The notes: generated from the letters alone by a model not told the origin. Positions 10,189 through 20,976 are shown, counted from the stretch's first letter. The stretch is 64,000 bases of DNA from Blastococcus saxobsidens DD2 (GCF_000284015.1 NC_016943.1:1-64000); one strand, 5' to 3'. Program-made: numbers and translations.

Positions 10189-11460
10189 ATGGTGCTTCAG
10201 GAAGATCAACAGGTCGAGGAGATCGTCGCCCGGGTGGCGGCGCTGGATATCGGCAAGGCCGAGCTGGTGTGCTGTGTGCGGGTGCCGCATCCGACCCGGC
10301 CGGGCAAGCGGATGCAGGAGGTGGTCACCTATCGCACGATGACCCGCTCACTGCTGGTGATGGCCGACCGGCTGGCCGGGCTGGGCGTCAGCGAGGTGGT
10401 CATGGAGGCCACCAGCGACTACTGGAAGCCGCCGTACTACCTGCTCGAGGCCCGCGGATTGAACCCGAAGCTGGTCAACGCCCGCGACGTCAAGCACCTG
10501 CCCGGCCGGCCCAAGACCGACAAGCTGGACGCGGTGTGGCTGGCCAAGCTGGCCGAGCGCGGCATGCTGCGGCCCAGCTTCGTGCCTCCGCCGAAGATCC
10601 GCCGGCTGCGCGATGTCACCCGCTACCGCGCCGATCTGGTCGAGGTGCGCACCGCGGAGAAGCAGCGGGTGGAGAAGCTGCTCGAAGACGCACAGATCAA
10701 GCTGTCGGTGGTGGCCAGCGACATCTTCGGCGCCTCCGGGCGGGACATGCTGGCCGCGCTGATCGCCGGCACCCGCGACCCCAAGGTGCTCGCCGCGCTG
10801 GCCCGGGGCCGGATGCGCGCCAAGCTCACCGACCTGGAAGAGGCGTTCACCGGCTACTTCACCGATCACCACGCCCGGCTGCTGACCACGATGCTGGCCC
10901 GCATCGACGGCCTCTCAGCCGACATCGCCGAGCTCGAGGTGATGATCGAGGAGATGGTCGCCCCTTTCACCGACGCGGTGGCGAAGCTCGATGAGATCCC
11001 CGGCATCGGCCGCGTCGCCGCCAGCGCAATCCTGGCCGAGATCGGCCTGGACATGAGTCGGTTCCCCACCGACGGGCACCTGTGCGCCTGGGCCCGCTTC
11101 GCCCCCGGCACCAAGGAATCGGCCGGCAAGAAGAAGGGCGCCGGCAGCACCGGCCACGGAAACCGCTACCTGGCCAAAGTCATCGGCGAGGCCGTCGCCG
11201 GCGCGGCGAAGACCGACACCTTCCTCGGTGAGCGATATCGCCGCCTGGCCCGCCGCCGCGGCGGGAAGAAGGCCATGGTCGCCGTCGGCCGCTCCATGCT
11301 GGTGATCATCTGGCATCTGCTGTCTGATCCCGACGCCCGATTCGTCGACCTCGGCTCGGACTTCCACGCCAAACGAACCGACCCCGACCGGCGACGCCGC
11401 GCTCACGTTCACCAGCTCGAAGCCCTCGGCTACACCGTCACCCTCACCCCAGCCGCCTAA
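10189..11460 (+). CDS. IS110-family transposase (DEDD recombinase)
   Basis: This is the recombinase of the insertion sequence. The 423-residue product has an N-terminal RuvC-like DEDD domain (about 18–185) with AALDIGKAELV, VMEATSDYW and RPKTDKLDAVWLAKL. Its C-terminal Transposase_20 domain (about 255–345) contains LDEIPGIGRVAASAILAEIG and GSTGHGNRYLAKV, with the conserved serine region. The ATG at 10189 is preceded by AGGAGG at 10181–10186; an upstream in-frame start would translate the non-coding left end. The gene looks intact, so the element may be active. Confidence 0.93.
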   Translation: MVLQEDQQVEEIVARVAALDIGKAELVCCVRVPHPTRPGKRMQEVVTYRTMTRSLLVMADRLAGLGVSEVVMEATSDYWKPPYYLLEARGLNPKLVNARDVKHLPGRPKTDKLDAVWLAKLAERGMLRPSFVPPPKIRRLRDVTRYRADLVEVRTAEKQRVEKLLEDAQIKLSVVASDIFGASGRDMLAALIAGTRDPKVLAALARGRMRAKLTDLEEAFTGYFTDHHARLLTTMLARIDGLSADIAELEVMIEEMVAPFTDAVAKLDEIPGIGRVAASAILAEIGLDMSRFPTDGHLCAWARFAPGTKESAGKKKGAGSTGHGNRYLAKVIGEAVAGAAKTDTFLGERYRRLARRRGGKKAMVAVGRSMLVIIWHLLSDPDARFVDLGSDFHAKRTDPDRRRRAHVHQLEALGYTVTLTPAA

Positions 11461-11589
11461 CCCCACAAGCGTTCGCCCGTCCCCGACTCGGCGCAGCCCC
11501 AAGGCCGAGCCGTCGGTTCCGTTCGCCCGTACCCCAGTCATTTTCGGGTCAGGACCCCACGTGGTGAGCCAGGACGGCGGGACGCCCGG

Positions 11590-13101
11590 TCAGTCGCGTC
11601 GCTCGGCGGCGCGCGCGATCCCGCGGAGCATGCCGCCGAACACGAACCCGTGGAAGGCGGCGACCGCCCACCAGTAGAGGTGGCCGACCAGTCCCCGGGG
11701 AGCGAAGGTCGCCCGCTGGCGGACCAGGGCGCCGCCGGTGACCGGGTCGTGTTCCACGTGGAACTCCAGCCAGGCCAGGCCGGGCAGCCGCATCTCGGCC
11801 CGCAACCGCAGCAACCGACCCTGCTCGAGCTCCTCGACCCGCCAGAAGTCCAGTGCGTCGCCGACGTAGAGCCGGTTCGGATCCCGCCGGCCCCGGCGCA
11901 GGCCCACCCCGCCCACCACCCGGTCCAGCCAGCCGCGGACCCGCCAGGCCAGCGGCCAGGAGTACCAGCCGCGTTCCCCGCCGATCCCCTCGATCACGCC
12001 CCAGACCGCGGCCGGTGGTGCGGCGGTCGGCCGGATCCGGTCGTCGACGTAGAGGCTGCCGCCGGCCCAGCCGGGATCGGTGGGCAGCGGGTCCGACGGC
12101 GCACCGGGCACCGACGCCGACGCCCAGCGCGTGGTCACCGCCGAGTCCTGGATCCGCTGGACGGCCAGCCGTACGGCCTCGTCGAAGCCCAGCAGTCCCT
12201 CGGGCGGGTCCGGGACGTACGCCGCGATGTCGTGCTCGCGGCAGACCACCGTGTTGCGCAGCGACTCCACCAGGGGCCGGGCGATCGCCGCGGGCACCGG
12301 GGTGATCAGGCCGACCCAGTGGCTCGACAGCGACGGCGTGAAGATCGGCACCGGCAGGATGCGGCGCCGCGGCAGCTCGGCCACCGCGGCGTAGCGCTGC
12401 ATCATCTCGGCGTAGTTCATGACGTCGGGGCCGCCGATGTCGAAGCAGCGGTGCACGTCCGCCGGCAGCCGGGCGCAGGCCACCAGGTAGCGCAGCACGT
12501 CCCGGATGGCGATCGGCTGGATCCGGCTGTGCACCCAGCGCGGGGTGACCATCACCGGCAGCCGCTCGGTCAGGTACCGCAGCATCTCGAACGACGCCGA
12601 CCCCGAGCCGAGGACGACGGCTGCGCGGAGCACGACCGTCGGGACGCCGGACCCGAGCAGGATCGCCGCGACCTCGGCGCGGGAGCGCAGGTGCGGGGAG
12701 AGCGCCTCGTCCTCGGGCTCCAGCCCACCGAGGTAGACCAGCCGGCCGGCACCGGCCTCACGCACCGCCCCGGCCATGACCGTCGCCGTGCGTCGGTCGG
12801 TCTCCTCGAACTCCGGCCCCGTACCGAGGGCGTGGATCAGGTAGTAGACGACGTCCACGCCCTGGCAGGCCCGGGCCACCGCCTCCGGGTCGCCCGCGTC
12901 GGCGCGCGCCACCTCGACGTCCGCGGCCCAGGGGTGGTCCCGCAGCCGCTCCGGGGAGCGGCTCATGACCCGGACCCGGTGACCGGCGGCGAGCAGCGCC
13001 GGCACCAGCCGCCCGCCGACGTACCCGGTGGCGCCGGTGACCAGGCAGGTGAGCGGCGCGGAGGCGGGTGGAGGAGCGGGTGGGACGTCCGGTGCGGCCA
13101 T
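11590..13101 (-). CDS. NAD(P)-binding epimerase-like protein with DUF2867 domain
   Basis: The 503-residue product joins an N-terminal NmrA/SDR-like Rossmann domain (about 15–300), with the glycine motif VTGATGYVGGRLV, to a C-terminal DUF2867 domain (about 340–495) rich in Trp (GWYSWPLAW, WWAVAAFHGFVFGGMLRG). Proteins of this layout are often annotated as YbjT-like oxidoreductases; the substrate is unknown. The ATG at 13101 (MAAPDVPP) is preferred to upstream starts, which lack a family-like sequence. A parS-like palindrome lies inside the gene at 11750–11765. It is convergent with the IS/ABC side and divergent from gyrB. Confidence 0.85.
   Translation of the reverse strand: MAAPDVPPAPPPASAPLTCLVTGATGYVGGRLVPALLAAGHRVRVMSRSPERLRDHPWAADVEVARADAGDPEAVARACQGVDVVYYLIHALGTGPEFEETDRRTATVMAGAVREAGAGRLVYLGGLEPEDEALSPHLRSRAEVAAILLGSGVPTVVLRAAVVLGSGSASFEMLRYLTERLPVMVTPRWVHSRIQPIAIRDVLRYLVACARLPADVHRCFDIGGPDVMNYAEMMQRYAAVAELPRRRILPVPIFTPSLSSHWVGLITPVPAAIARPLVESLRNTVVCREHDIAAYVPDPPEGLLGFDEAVRLAVQRIQDSAVTTRWASASVPGAPSDPLPTDPGWAGGSLYVDDRIRPTAAPPAAVWGVIEGIGGERGWYSWPLAWRVRGWLDRVVGGVGLRRGRRDPNRLYVGDALDFWRVEELEQGRLLRLRAEMRLPGLAWLEFHVEHDPVTGGALVRQRATFAPRGLVGHLYWWAVAAFHGFVFGGMLRGIARAAERRD
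11750..11765. promoter_or_regulatory. parS: parS-like site 1
   Basis: TGTTCCACGTGGAACT contains the perfect palindrome GTTCCACGTGGAAC. It differs from the common parS TGTTTCACGTGAAACA only at the T/C position that is known to vary, plus the last base. It lies within the epimerase-like gene, as parS sites often lie within genes near the origin. Two similar sites are at 50718 and 60181. Confidence 0.7.
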
Positions 13102-13309
13102 GCGGCCGAGTCTGCGGGCCGCCCGGCACTGCCGCCCGACGCGGCCGACCGCACCATCGCGCCGATGACGGCGTGTCGGCTGTGGGGGTAAGAGCGGTGG
13201 TGGCGCGGCTCCCGCGAGAGGCGCAGACACGACGTCAGGGCGTGGACGGCGCTGTTCCTGTCACACCTCGCGGTATCGTGGCAGACGGAAACCGTCAGCA
13301 ACCGGCTGA

Positions 13310-15421
<2,112 letters not shown>

Positions 15422-15491
15422 TCACACTCCCGTGAGGGAGCGGACCGGCTCCGCCGTGCCGACGACCCATTCATCACACCGCCTCCGGCGG

Positions 15492-15549
15492 CCGGTGGAT
15501 GAATCCACCACTCACTCGCACGCTCGTGAGCAGTGGATCCATCCACCGG
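15492..15549. repeat. Long palindrome between gyrB and gyrA
   Basis: The arms CCGGTGGATGAATCCAC (15492–15508) and GTGGATCCATCCACCGG (15533–15549) are inverted repeats with 16 of 17 bases matching. Inside, CTCAC (15511–15515) pairs with GTGAG (15526–15530), so the whole can fold into one long hairpin. The loop strand reads GAGCGTGCGAG on the minus strand, a core also found in the 77-bp repeat before dciA. It could attenuate gyrA, stabilise mRNA ends or be a REP-like element. Confidence 0.75.
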
Positions 15550-15577
15550 TGTGCACCGACCTGTGGAGACCTGAACC

Positions 15578-18046
15578 GTGACGGAGACCCCACCCCGCGA
15601 CCGCGTCGAACCGGTCGACCTCCAGCAGGAGATGCAGCGCAGCTACATCGACTACGCGATGAGCGTCATCGTCGGCCGGGCGCTGCCCGAGGTCCGCGAC
15701 GGCCTCAAGCCGGTGCACCGCCGGGTGCTCTACGCCATGTACGACCAGGGCTTCCGCCCCGACCGCAGCTACGTCAAGTGCGCCCGCGTCGTCGGTGAGG
15801 TGATGGGTAACTACCACCCGCACGGCGACACCTCGATCTACGACGCCCTCGTGCGGCTGGCCCAGCCGTGGTCGATGCGCTACCCGCTGGTCGACGGCCA
15901 GGGCAACTTCGGCTCCCCGGGCAATGACCCTGCGGCAGCGATGCGTTACACAGAGGCACGACTGACGCCGCTGGCCATGGAGATGCTGGCCAACATCGAC
16001 GAGGAGACCGTCGACTTCCAGCCCAACTACGACGGCAAGAACCAGGAACCGCTGGTCCTGCCCGGGCGCATCCCGAACCTGCTGATCAACGGCTCGGCCG
16101 GCATCGCCGTCGGCATGGCCACGAACATGCCGCCGCACAACCTGCGGGAGGTGGCGGCCGCCGTCTTCTGGGTGCTCGACCACCCCGACGCGGAGCCCGA
16201 GGAAGCCCTCACCGCCTGCATGGAGCGGATCAAGGGCCCCGACTTCCCCACCTACGGCCTGATCGTCGGCCGAGAGGGCATCGAGGACGCCTACCGCACC
16301 GGCCGCGGCTCGGTGCGCATGCGCGCCGTCGTCACCGTGGAGGAGGACGCGCGCGGCCGGGTCCAGCTGGTCTGCACGGAGCTGCCCTACCAGGTCAACC
16401 CGGACAACCTGGCCGAGTCGATCGCCGAGGCGGTCAAGGACGGCCGGCTGCAGGGCATCAGCGAGATCGCCGACGAGTCCAGCGACCGCGTCGGCCGCCG
16501 CCTGGTGTTCACGCTGCGCCGTGACGCCGTCGCCAAGGTCGTGCTGAACAACCTCTACAAGCACACCCAGCTGCAGACGACATTCGGCTGCAACATGCTC
16601 TCCATCGTCGACGGCGTCCCGCGGACGCTGCGCCTGGACGAGCTCGTGCGCGAGTACGTGAACCACCAGATCGAGGTCATCCAGCGGCGCACCCGGTACC
16701 GGCTGCGCAAGGCCGAGGAGCGCGCGCACATCCTGCGCGGCTACGCCAAGGCGCTGGACCAGCTGGACGCGGTCATCACGTTGATCCGCAACAGCGAGTC
16801 CGCCGACGCCGCCCGCGGCGGTCTCATGGAGCTCCTGGACATCGACGAGATCCAGGCGACCGCGATCCTGGACATGCAGCTGCGCCGGCTCGCCGCCCTG
16901 GAGCGGCAGCGGATCCTGGACCAGCTGGCCGAGATCGAGCTGGAGATCGCCGAGCTGCAGGCGATCCTCGCCTCGCCGGAGCGGCAGCGGCAGATCATCC
17001 ACGACGAGCTCGCCGAGATCGTGGAGAAGTACGGCGACGACCGGCGCACCCAGTTCGTCGCCAACGACGGTGACGTGTCGATGGAGGACCTCATCGCGGA
17101 GGAGGAGGTCGTCGTCACCATCACCCGCACCGGGTACGCCAAGCGGACGAAGAGCGACCTCTACCGCTCGCAGCGCCGTGGCGGCAAGGGCGTGATGGGA
17201 GCACAGCTCAAGCAGGACGACATCGTCGACCACTTCTTCGTGGGCTCGACCCACGACTGGATCCTGTTCTTCACGAACAAGGGCCGGGTCTACCGGTCGA
17301 AGGCCTACGAGCTGCCGGAGGCCAACCGGACCGCCCGGGGCCAGCACGTGGCGAACATCCTGGCGTTCCAGCCGGACGAGAAGATCGCCCAGGTCATGCA
17401 GATCAAGGACTACCGCGTCGCGCCGTACCTGGTGCTCGCCACGGCCAAGGGTCAGGTCAAGAAGACCCGGCTGACCGACTTCGACTCCCCGCGCCAGGGC
17501 GGCGTGATCGCCATCAACCTCCGGGATGGCGACGAGCTGGTCGGGGCGGCGCTGATCGACAACGCGTCCGACCTGCTGCTGGTGACCCGCAAGGCCATGT
17601 CGATCCGATTCACCGCCGACGACACCGCGCTGCGTCCCATGGGCCGGGCCACGGAGGGTGTCCGCGGCATCGCGTTGTCCGAGGACGACCGCCTGCTGTC
17701 CCTCATGGTGGTGCAGGAGGGCGTCGACGTGCTCGTGGCCACCGAGCGCGGGTTCGCCAAGCGGACCGGGATCGAGAACTACCCGAACCAGGGCCGCGGC
17801 GGCAAGGGCGTTCTCACCGCCGACCCGAAGGCGCGCAAGGGTGCGCTCGTCGGCGCGCTGTCGGTGACGCTCGGCGACGAGCTGTACGCCATCACCTCCG
17901 GCGGTGGCGTCATCCGGACGCCGGTCAACGGGGTGCGGCACAACAAGGACCGCGCCACGATGGGTGTCAAGCTCATGAACTTGCCGGAGGACGTCAGCAT
18001 CGTGGCAATCGCGCGTACGACGGACAACGACGAGCCCGCGGCCTAG
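15578..18046 (+). CDS. gyrA: DNA gyrase subunit A
   Basis: GyrA cuts and rejoins DNA in the gyrase A2B2 complex. The 822-residue product starts with GTG at 15578. It has the quinolone-resistance-determining region [14 protein letters not shown], the catalytic tyrosine in [10 protein letters not shown], and a GyrA box QRRGGKG near residue 532 that begins the C-terminal DNA-wrapping pinwheel. In the first of these, Thr stands where many actinobacteria have Ala, while the neighbouring Ser and Asp are the sensitive-type residues. It forms a probable operon with gyrB. Confidence 0.98.
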   Translation: MTETPPRDRVEPVDLQQEMQRSYIDYAMSVIVGRALPEVRDGLKPVHRRVLYAMYDQGFRPDRSYVKCARVVGEVMGNYHPHGDTSIYDALVRLAQPWSMRYPLVDGQGNFGSPGNDPAAAMRYTEARLTPLAMEMLANIDEETVDFQPNYDGKNQEPLVLPGRIPNLLINGSAGIAVGMATNMPPHNLREVAAAVFWVLDHPDAEPEEALTACMERIKGPDFPTYGLIVGREGIEDAYRTGRGSVRMRAVVTVEEDARGRVQLVCTELPYQVNPDNLAESIAEAVKDGRLQGISEIADESSDRVGRRLVFTLRRDAVAKVVLNNLYKHTQLQTTFGCNMLSIVDGVPRTLRLDELVREYVNHQIEVIQRRTRYRLRKAEERAHILRGYAKALDQLDAVITLIRNSESADAARGGLMELLDIDEIQATAILDMQLRRLAALERQRILDQLAEIELEIAELQAILASPERQRQIIHDELAEIVEKYGDDRRTQFVANDGDVSMEDLIAEEEVVVTITRTGYAKRTKSDLYRSQRRGGKGVMGAQLKQDDIVDHFFVGSTHDWILFFTNKGRVYRSKAYELPEANRTARGQHVANILAFQPDEKIAQVMQIKDYRVAPYLVLATAKGQVKKTRLTDFDSPRQGGVIAINLRDGDELVGAALIDNASDLLLVTRKAMSIRFTADDTALRPMGRATEGVRGIALSEDDRLLSLMVVQEGVDVLVATERGFAKRTGIENYPNQGRGGKGVLTADPKARKGALVGALSVTLGDELYAITSGGGVIRTPVNGVRHNKDRATMGVKLMNLPEDVSIVAIARTTDNDEPAA

Positions 18047-18153
18047 GGTGAGTGGTTAGTCAGGCACGCGACCATGGCTCCGCGGTGGCTGCAGGCCGCC
18101 GCGGAGCCGGGGTACGAGGGAGCGGCTCCGCCGCTGGGGAACGGGAGACTGGT

Positions 18154-18897
18154 ATGAGCGACCGGACGCAGGGTTCGGTGCGTACCGACTCGTGGACCGG
18201 GGACGGGGCCTCCGCCGAGGGTGCCCCCACCGCTGGGGACGCCTCCACGACGCAGGCCATCCCGGCGACCGGCAGCCAGCGGGCCCAGGGCCCCGGCACC
18301 GGCGCCGCCCCGGTGGTCCCGCAGCCACTCGGCCCGCAGACCGGCGCGTCGCCGGCGCAGCCCGCCGCCGGCGCCCCGCCGGCTGCTGCGGCTCCCCCGC
18401 CGGTGCCCGCACCCGGCTCACCCGCGGCCGGTGGAACCGCCTCGGCAGCGAAGCCCGCCACCGAAGCGACCGGACCGGCCACCGGACCCACGTCGGCCAC
18501 CAAGCCGGCCCGCGGCCGGCAGGCCGGCCGTGGTCCGCGGCGGGCGCGCCTCCAGCTGCGGCACATCGACACCTGGTCGGCGCTGAAGATTTCGCTGGTG
18601 CTGTCGATCGCCCTCTTCTTCATCTGGATGGTCGCGGTCGGCCTGCTGTACCTGGTGCTGAACGGCCTCGGCGTCTTCGAGGCCGTCAACGACCTGTTCG
18701 GGCAGATCGGCAGCGCATCGGGTGCCGAGAGCAGCGGTGACGTGCTCACGCCCGGCGTCATCTTCTGGGGCGCCGCGGTCATCGGTGCGATCAACGTCGT
18801 CCTGCTGACCGCCCTGTGCACGGTGGGGACCTTCATCTACAACCTGTGCTCCGACCTCGTCGGCGGCCTGGAGGTCACCCTCTCCGAGCGGGACTGA
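18154..18897 (+). CDS. DUF3566 transmembrane protein
   Basis: The 247-residue product has a long Pro/Ala/Thr-rich cytoplasmic N-terminus (about 1–130) and a C-terminal DUF3566 domain with two membrane segments (about 144–172 and 204–230). The domain ends LVGGLEVTLSERD. Homologues directly follow gyrA in most actinobacteria (Rv0007 position); their role is not established. The ATG at 18154 is preferred because GGGAG lies 6–10 nt upstream and the extension towards 18052 does not look like protein. A hairpin repeat follows the stop codon. Confidence 0.9.
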   Translation: MSDRTQGSVRTDSWTGDGASAEGAPTAGDASTTQAIPATGSQRAQGPGTGAAPVVPQPLGPQTGASPAQPAAGAPPAAAAPPPVPAPGSPAAGGTASAAKPATEATGPATGPTSATKPARGRQAGRGPRRARLQLRHIDTWSALKISLVLSIALFFIWMVAVGLLYLVLNGLGVFEAVNDLFGQIGSASGAESSGDVLTPGVIFWGAAVIGAINVVLLTALCTVGTFIYNLCSDLVGGLEVTLSERD

Positions 18898-18903
18898 AAC
18901 ACT

Positions 18904-19097
18904 GCGATCCTCCGGATCGCACCGCGGCCAATTGCCGTGCCCCTGTGGCGCTGAGCGTGTCCGTCGTCCCTGCGCGGGACCCTCCGGGCCCCACTCGGGA
19001 CGACCCTGCAGACCGGACCGCGGCAGGTGCCGTTCCCGTCTGGTGCTGAGCCGTTGCCCATGTCCCCGTCGGGAGGCCCTCCGGCCCCCCGCGACGG
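18904..19097. repeat. Intergenic hairpin repeat, copies B1 and B2
   Basis: B1 begins 6 bp after the DUF3566 stop with GCGATCC-TCC-GGATCGC (18904–18920), then arms GTCGTCCC (18963–18970) and GGGACGAC (18997–19004) around CCTCCGGGCCCC. B2 repeats the spacer (GTGCCGTTCCC, GAGCCGTTGCCCATGTCCC) and a hairpin with arms CCGTCG (19066–19071) and CGACGG (19092–19097). Copy A lies after dnaA. Arm bases differ between copies but pairing is kept. The rest of the 18898–19268 gap holds no gene. Confidence 0.75.
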
Positions 19098-19268
19098 AGC
19101 CACTCCGGCTGCCGGTCGTCCCCGGCCGGCGGGGACCCGTCCCTCGGGGTTCCGTTCCTGCTCCACGCCTGCCGGCCCTTCCCCGCGACACTCGGGGCTC
19201 CGCTCGACGGACCAGGTGACCCCCTCGTCGGGGCAGGGCCGGGGCCAGGTACGCTGTTCGAGGTTCAC

Positions 19269-19342
19269 GGGCCTGTAGCTCAGGCGGTTAGAGCGCATCC
19301 CTGATAAGGATGAGGCCGGAGGTTCAAGTCCTCCCAGGCCCA
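19269..19342 (+). tRNA. tRNA-Ile (GAT)
   Basis: A complete 74-nt cloverleaf is present. The acceptor arm GGGCCTG (19269–19275) pairs with CAGGCCC (19335–19341), and the T-loop GGTTCAAGTCC is normal. The anticodon loop CTGATAA gives anticodon GAT at 19303–19305. The CCA end is not encoded. The tRNA-Ile/tRNA-Ala pair after gyrA is standard in actinobacteria. Confidence 0.97.
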
Positions 19343-19422
19343 CCCGTGTGTCGGAACGTCGGTTCCGCGCTCCTCCGGTCGTCGCCTCCGCGGCGGGCGA
19401 AGCGCTTGAGGAGGTTCTCCAC

Positions 19423-19563
19423 GTGCTGAAGAAGCTGGCGCTCGCCGCCGTCGCAGCCGGGGCCCTGGCCGCGGTCCGGAAACGCACCGCGGGCCGCACC
19501 GAGGCCGACCTGTGGCACGAGGCCACCAGCGGGCCGGGAGCGGTCAGCACGCCGACCCGCTGA
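19423..19563 (+). CDS. DLW-39 family small protein
   Basis: This 46-residue protein begins with GTG at 19423 (MLKKLALAAVAAGALAAV), has one hydrophobic N-terminal segment (about 4–18), then a basic patch RKRTAGRTEADLWHEAT carrying the DLW motif of the small DLW-39 family. The family is found between the tRNA-Ile and tRNA-Ala genes near gyrA in actinobacteria; its function is unknown. GAGGAGG (19409–19415) is well placed before the GTG. A start at 19348 would make it longer but with no better ribosome-binding site. Confidence 0.85.
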   Translation: MLKKLALAAVAAGALAAVRKRTAGRTEADLWHEATSGPGAVSTPTR

Positions 19564-19588
19564 ACCACCCGGCCCCTCGGGGCCACCC

Positions 19589-19661
19589 GGGGACGTAGCT
19601 CAATTGGCAGAGCACCGCCTTTGCAAGGCGGGGGTTAGGGGTTCGATTCCCCTCGTCTCCA
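19589..19661 (+). tRNA. tRNA-Ala (TGC), integration site
   Basis: A 73-nt cloverleaf is present, with acceptor GGGGACG (19589–19595) pairing to CGTCTCC and anticodon stem CCGCC/GGCGG around loop TTTGCAA. The anticodon TGC is at 19622–19624. The 3' half from 19620 onward is duplicated at 34572–34614, so this gene is the attachment site of the integrated element. The tRNA stays intact because the element restored its 3' end. Confidence 0.97.
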
Positions 19662-20814
19662 CTCCGCTGACCTGCGGCTTCACCTCCGTCGGGGGCTCCG
19701 TCGAGCCCTCCAAAGGGGTCTCAGTCCGCAAAAAGTCCGCAACTCGTCCGCGGGCCGCGGCCCGCAGCGCGTCCAGCCGGTCGGCCACGTCGTCCAGGTC
19801 GTCGTCGAACAGGTCGGCGTAGCGGTCCAGGGTCATGGCCGCCGAGGCGTGCCCGAGCATCCGCTGTACCGCCTTGACGTTCGCCCCGGCCTTGATCGCC
19901 AGCGAGGCCGCGGTGTGCCGGAGTTCGTGCGGCGTGAGCCCGGGCTCCCCGATGGCCCGGGCCGCGGCGTCGAACCAGGCGGACCGGGCGTTCCGGTTGC
20001 GCAGCACCGCGCCCTGCGGCGAGGGGAAGGCCAGCTCGTCCGCGGGGCGGGTCACCACCGTCCGGGCGAGTTCGTCGACGAGGAACCGCGGCAGCGGCAC
20101 CGAGCGGCGGCCGTGGGTTTTGGGGGTGCCCCACACCAGGCGGGAGCCGTCGACCTCGGTGACCGCCTCCTCGACGAGCACCCGCCGGCGCAGCAGGTCG
20201 AAGTGCCGCACCCGCAGCGCCGCCAGTTCCGACCAGCGCAGCCCGCAGTAGCCGAGCACCAGGACGGCGGCACGGCCGGGCCCGGCGGCGGCGGCGAGCG
20301 CTTCCAGCTGCTCGGCGGTCAGGTACCGGCGGCGCTTCTCCTGCATCGGGGGCAGGGCCACGCCGAGCGCGGGGTTGACGGCCAGGCGCCGGTCGCGCAC
20401 CGCAAGCCCGAGGATGCCGGACAGGACGCCCTGCGCCTTGCGGACCGAGGCCCCGGCCAGCCCGCGGCCGGAGAGCTCGGACAGCCAGGCCTGGACGTCG
20501 CCGTGGGTCACCCGGATCAGTGCGACGTCACCCCAGCGCGGGAGGACGTGGGTCCGCAGGACGTCGGCATAGCGAGCCCGGGACGTGGGCTTGAGGTTGA
20601 TCTTCCCGGCGAGCCAGACGTCGGCCAGCCCACCCACCGTCAGCTTTCCCCGCGTCGGATCGACGTAGGTGCCGGTTTGCACGGCCGCGGTGACCTCGTC
20701 GAGCCACCGCTGCGCATCGACCTTGCGCTTGAAGTGGCGAGCGTGCTCCTTACCGTGCTCATCCCGGTAGCGCGGCCGGTACGTGCCGTCAGGTCTTCTC
20801 GCGATCGACACCAT
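19600..20814 (-). CDS. int: Tyrosine integrase of the tRNA-Ala element
   Basis: This site-specific recombinase integrates and excises the element. The 404-residue product has an N-terminal AP2-like arm-binding region (SIARRPDGTYRPRYRDEHGKE), a SAM-like core-binding domain (about 60–145), and a catalytic domain with R193 (YCGLRWSEL), H296 and R299 (HELRH), H322 (LGHASAAMT) and nucleophile Y332 (LDRYADLF). The ATG at 20814 fits the family. The last codons read through the att core, and the stop lies inside tRNA-Ala, so its last six residues (RRCSAN) come from chromosomal DNA. Confidence 0.95.
   Translation of the reverse strand: MVSIARRPDGTYRPRYRDEHGKEHARHFKRKVDAQRWLDEVTAAVQTGTYVDPTRGKLTVGGLADVWLAGKINLKPTSRARYADVLRTHVLPRWGDVALIRVTHGDVQAWLSELSGRGLAGASVRKAQGVLSGILGLAVRDRRLAVNPALGVALPPMQEKRRRYLTAEQLEALAAAAGPGRAAVLVLGYCGLRWSELAALRVRHFDLLRRRVLVEEAVTEVDGSRLVWGTPKTHGRRSVPLPRFLVDELARTVVTRPADELAFPSPQGAVLRNRNARSAWFDAAARAIGEPGLTPHELRHTAASLAIKAGANVKAVQRMLGHASAAMTLDRYADLFDDDLDDVADRLDALRAAARGRVADFLRTETPLEGSTEPPTEVKPQVSGVETRGIEPLTPALQRRCSAN
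19620..19662. other. attL: attL core of the integrated element
   Basis: The 43 bp from the anticodon loop of tRNA-Ala through its 3' end are repeated exactly at 34572–34614. The bases just outside differ (C before this copy, T before the other). This is the usual footprint of a tyrosine integrase that uses a tRNA 3' end. Confidence 0.95.
19723..19752. promoter_or_regulatory. Arm-type integrase site array, left end
   Basis: Three copies of (A/C)GTCCGC(A/G) occur at 19723–19730, 19734–19741 and 19745–19752 with an 11-bp period, within the 3' end of the integrase gene. The same triple array in the same orientation and spacing lies near attR at 34434–34463. Such arrays are what the integrase N-terminal domain binds; binding is inferred. 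Confidence 0.7.
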
Positions 20815-20976
20815 CGCCGACTACCTGCCTCTCCTCGAGCCCCGGCCGCGGCGTGCACACGAGGGGCTTTACCGCTGACGCGAACATCTGCAGAGCCAGC
20901 TTGCCGTCAGTCGCCTGCGTCTCGGGTGGGTTGACCGCATTCTGTGGACTGCTGCCCGCGCTGGCGAGTGGGCAGC

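Larger units (their letters stand above)
9957..11572 (+). mobile_element. IS110-family insertion sequence
   Basis: The element is bounded by a 10-bp direct repeat GGTGAGCCAG at 9957–9966 and 11563–11572. It has a long non-coding left end (about 220 bp), one intact transposase gene and a short right end (about 100 bp). This layout is typical of the IS110 group, in which the left end encodes a bridge RNA. It lies between the ABC exporter and a convergent epimerase-like gene and disrupts no coding sequence. The exact ends are inferred from the repeat and from the reconstituted hairpin. Confidence 0.8.

Noticed and set aside
15512-17941. Long minus-strand open frame antisense to gyrA
   Set aside because: gyrA is certain on the plus strand; the antisense product is low-complexity.
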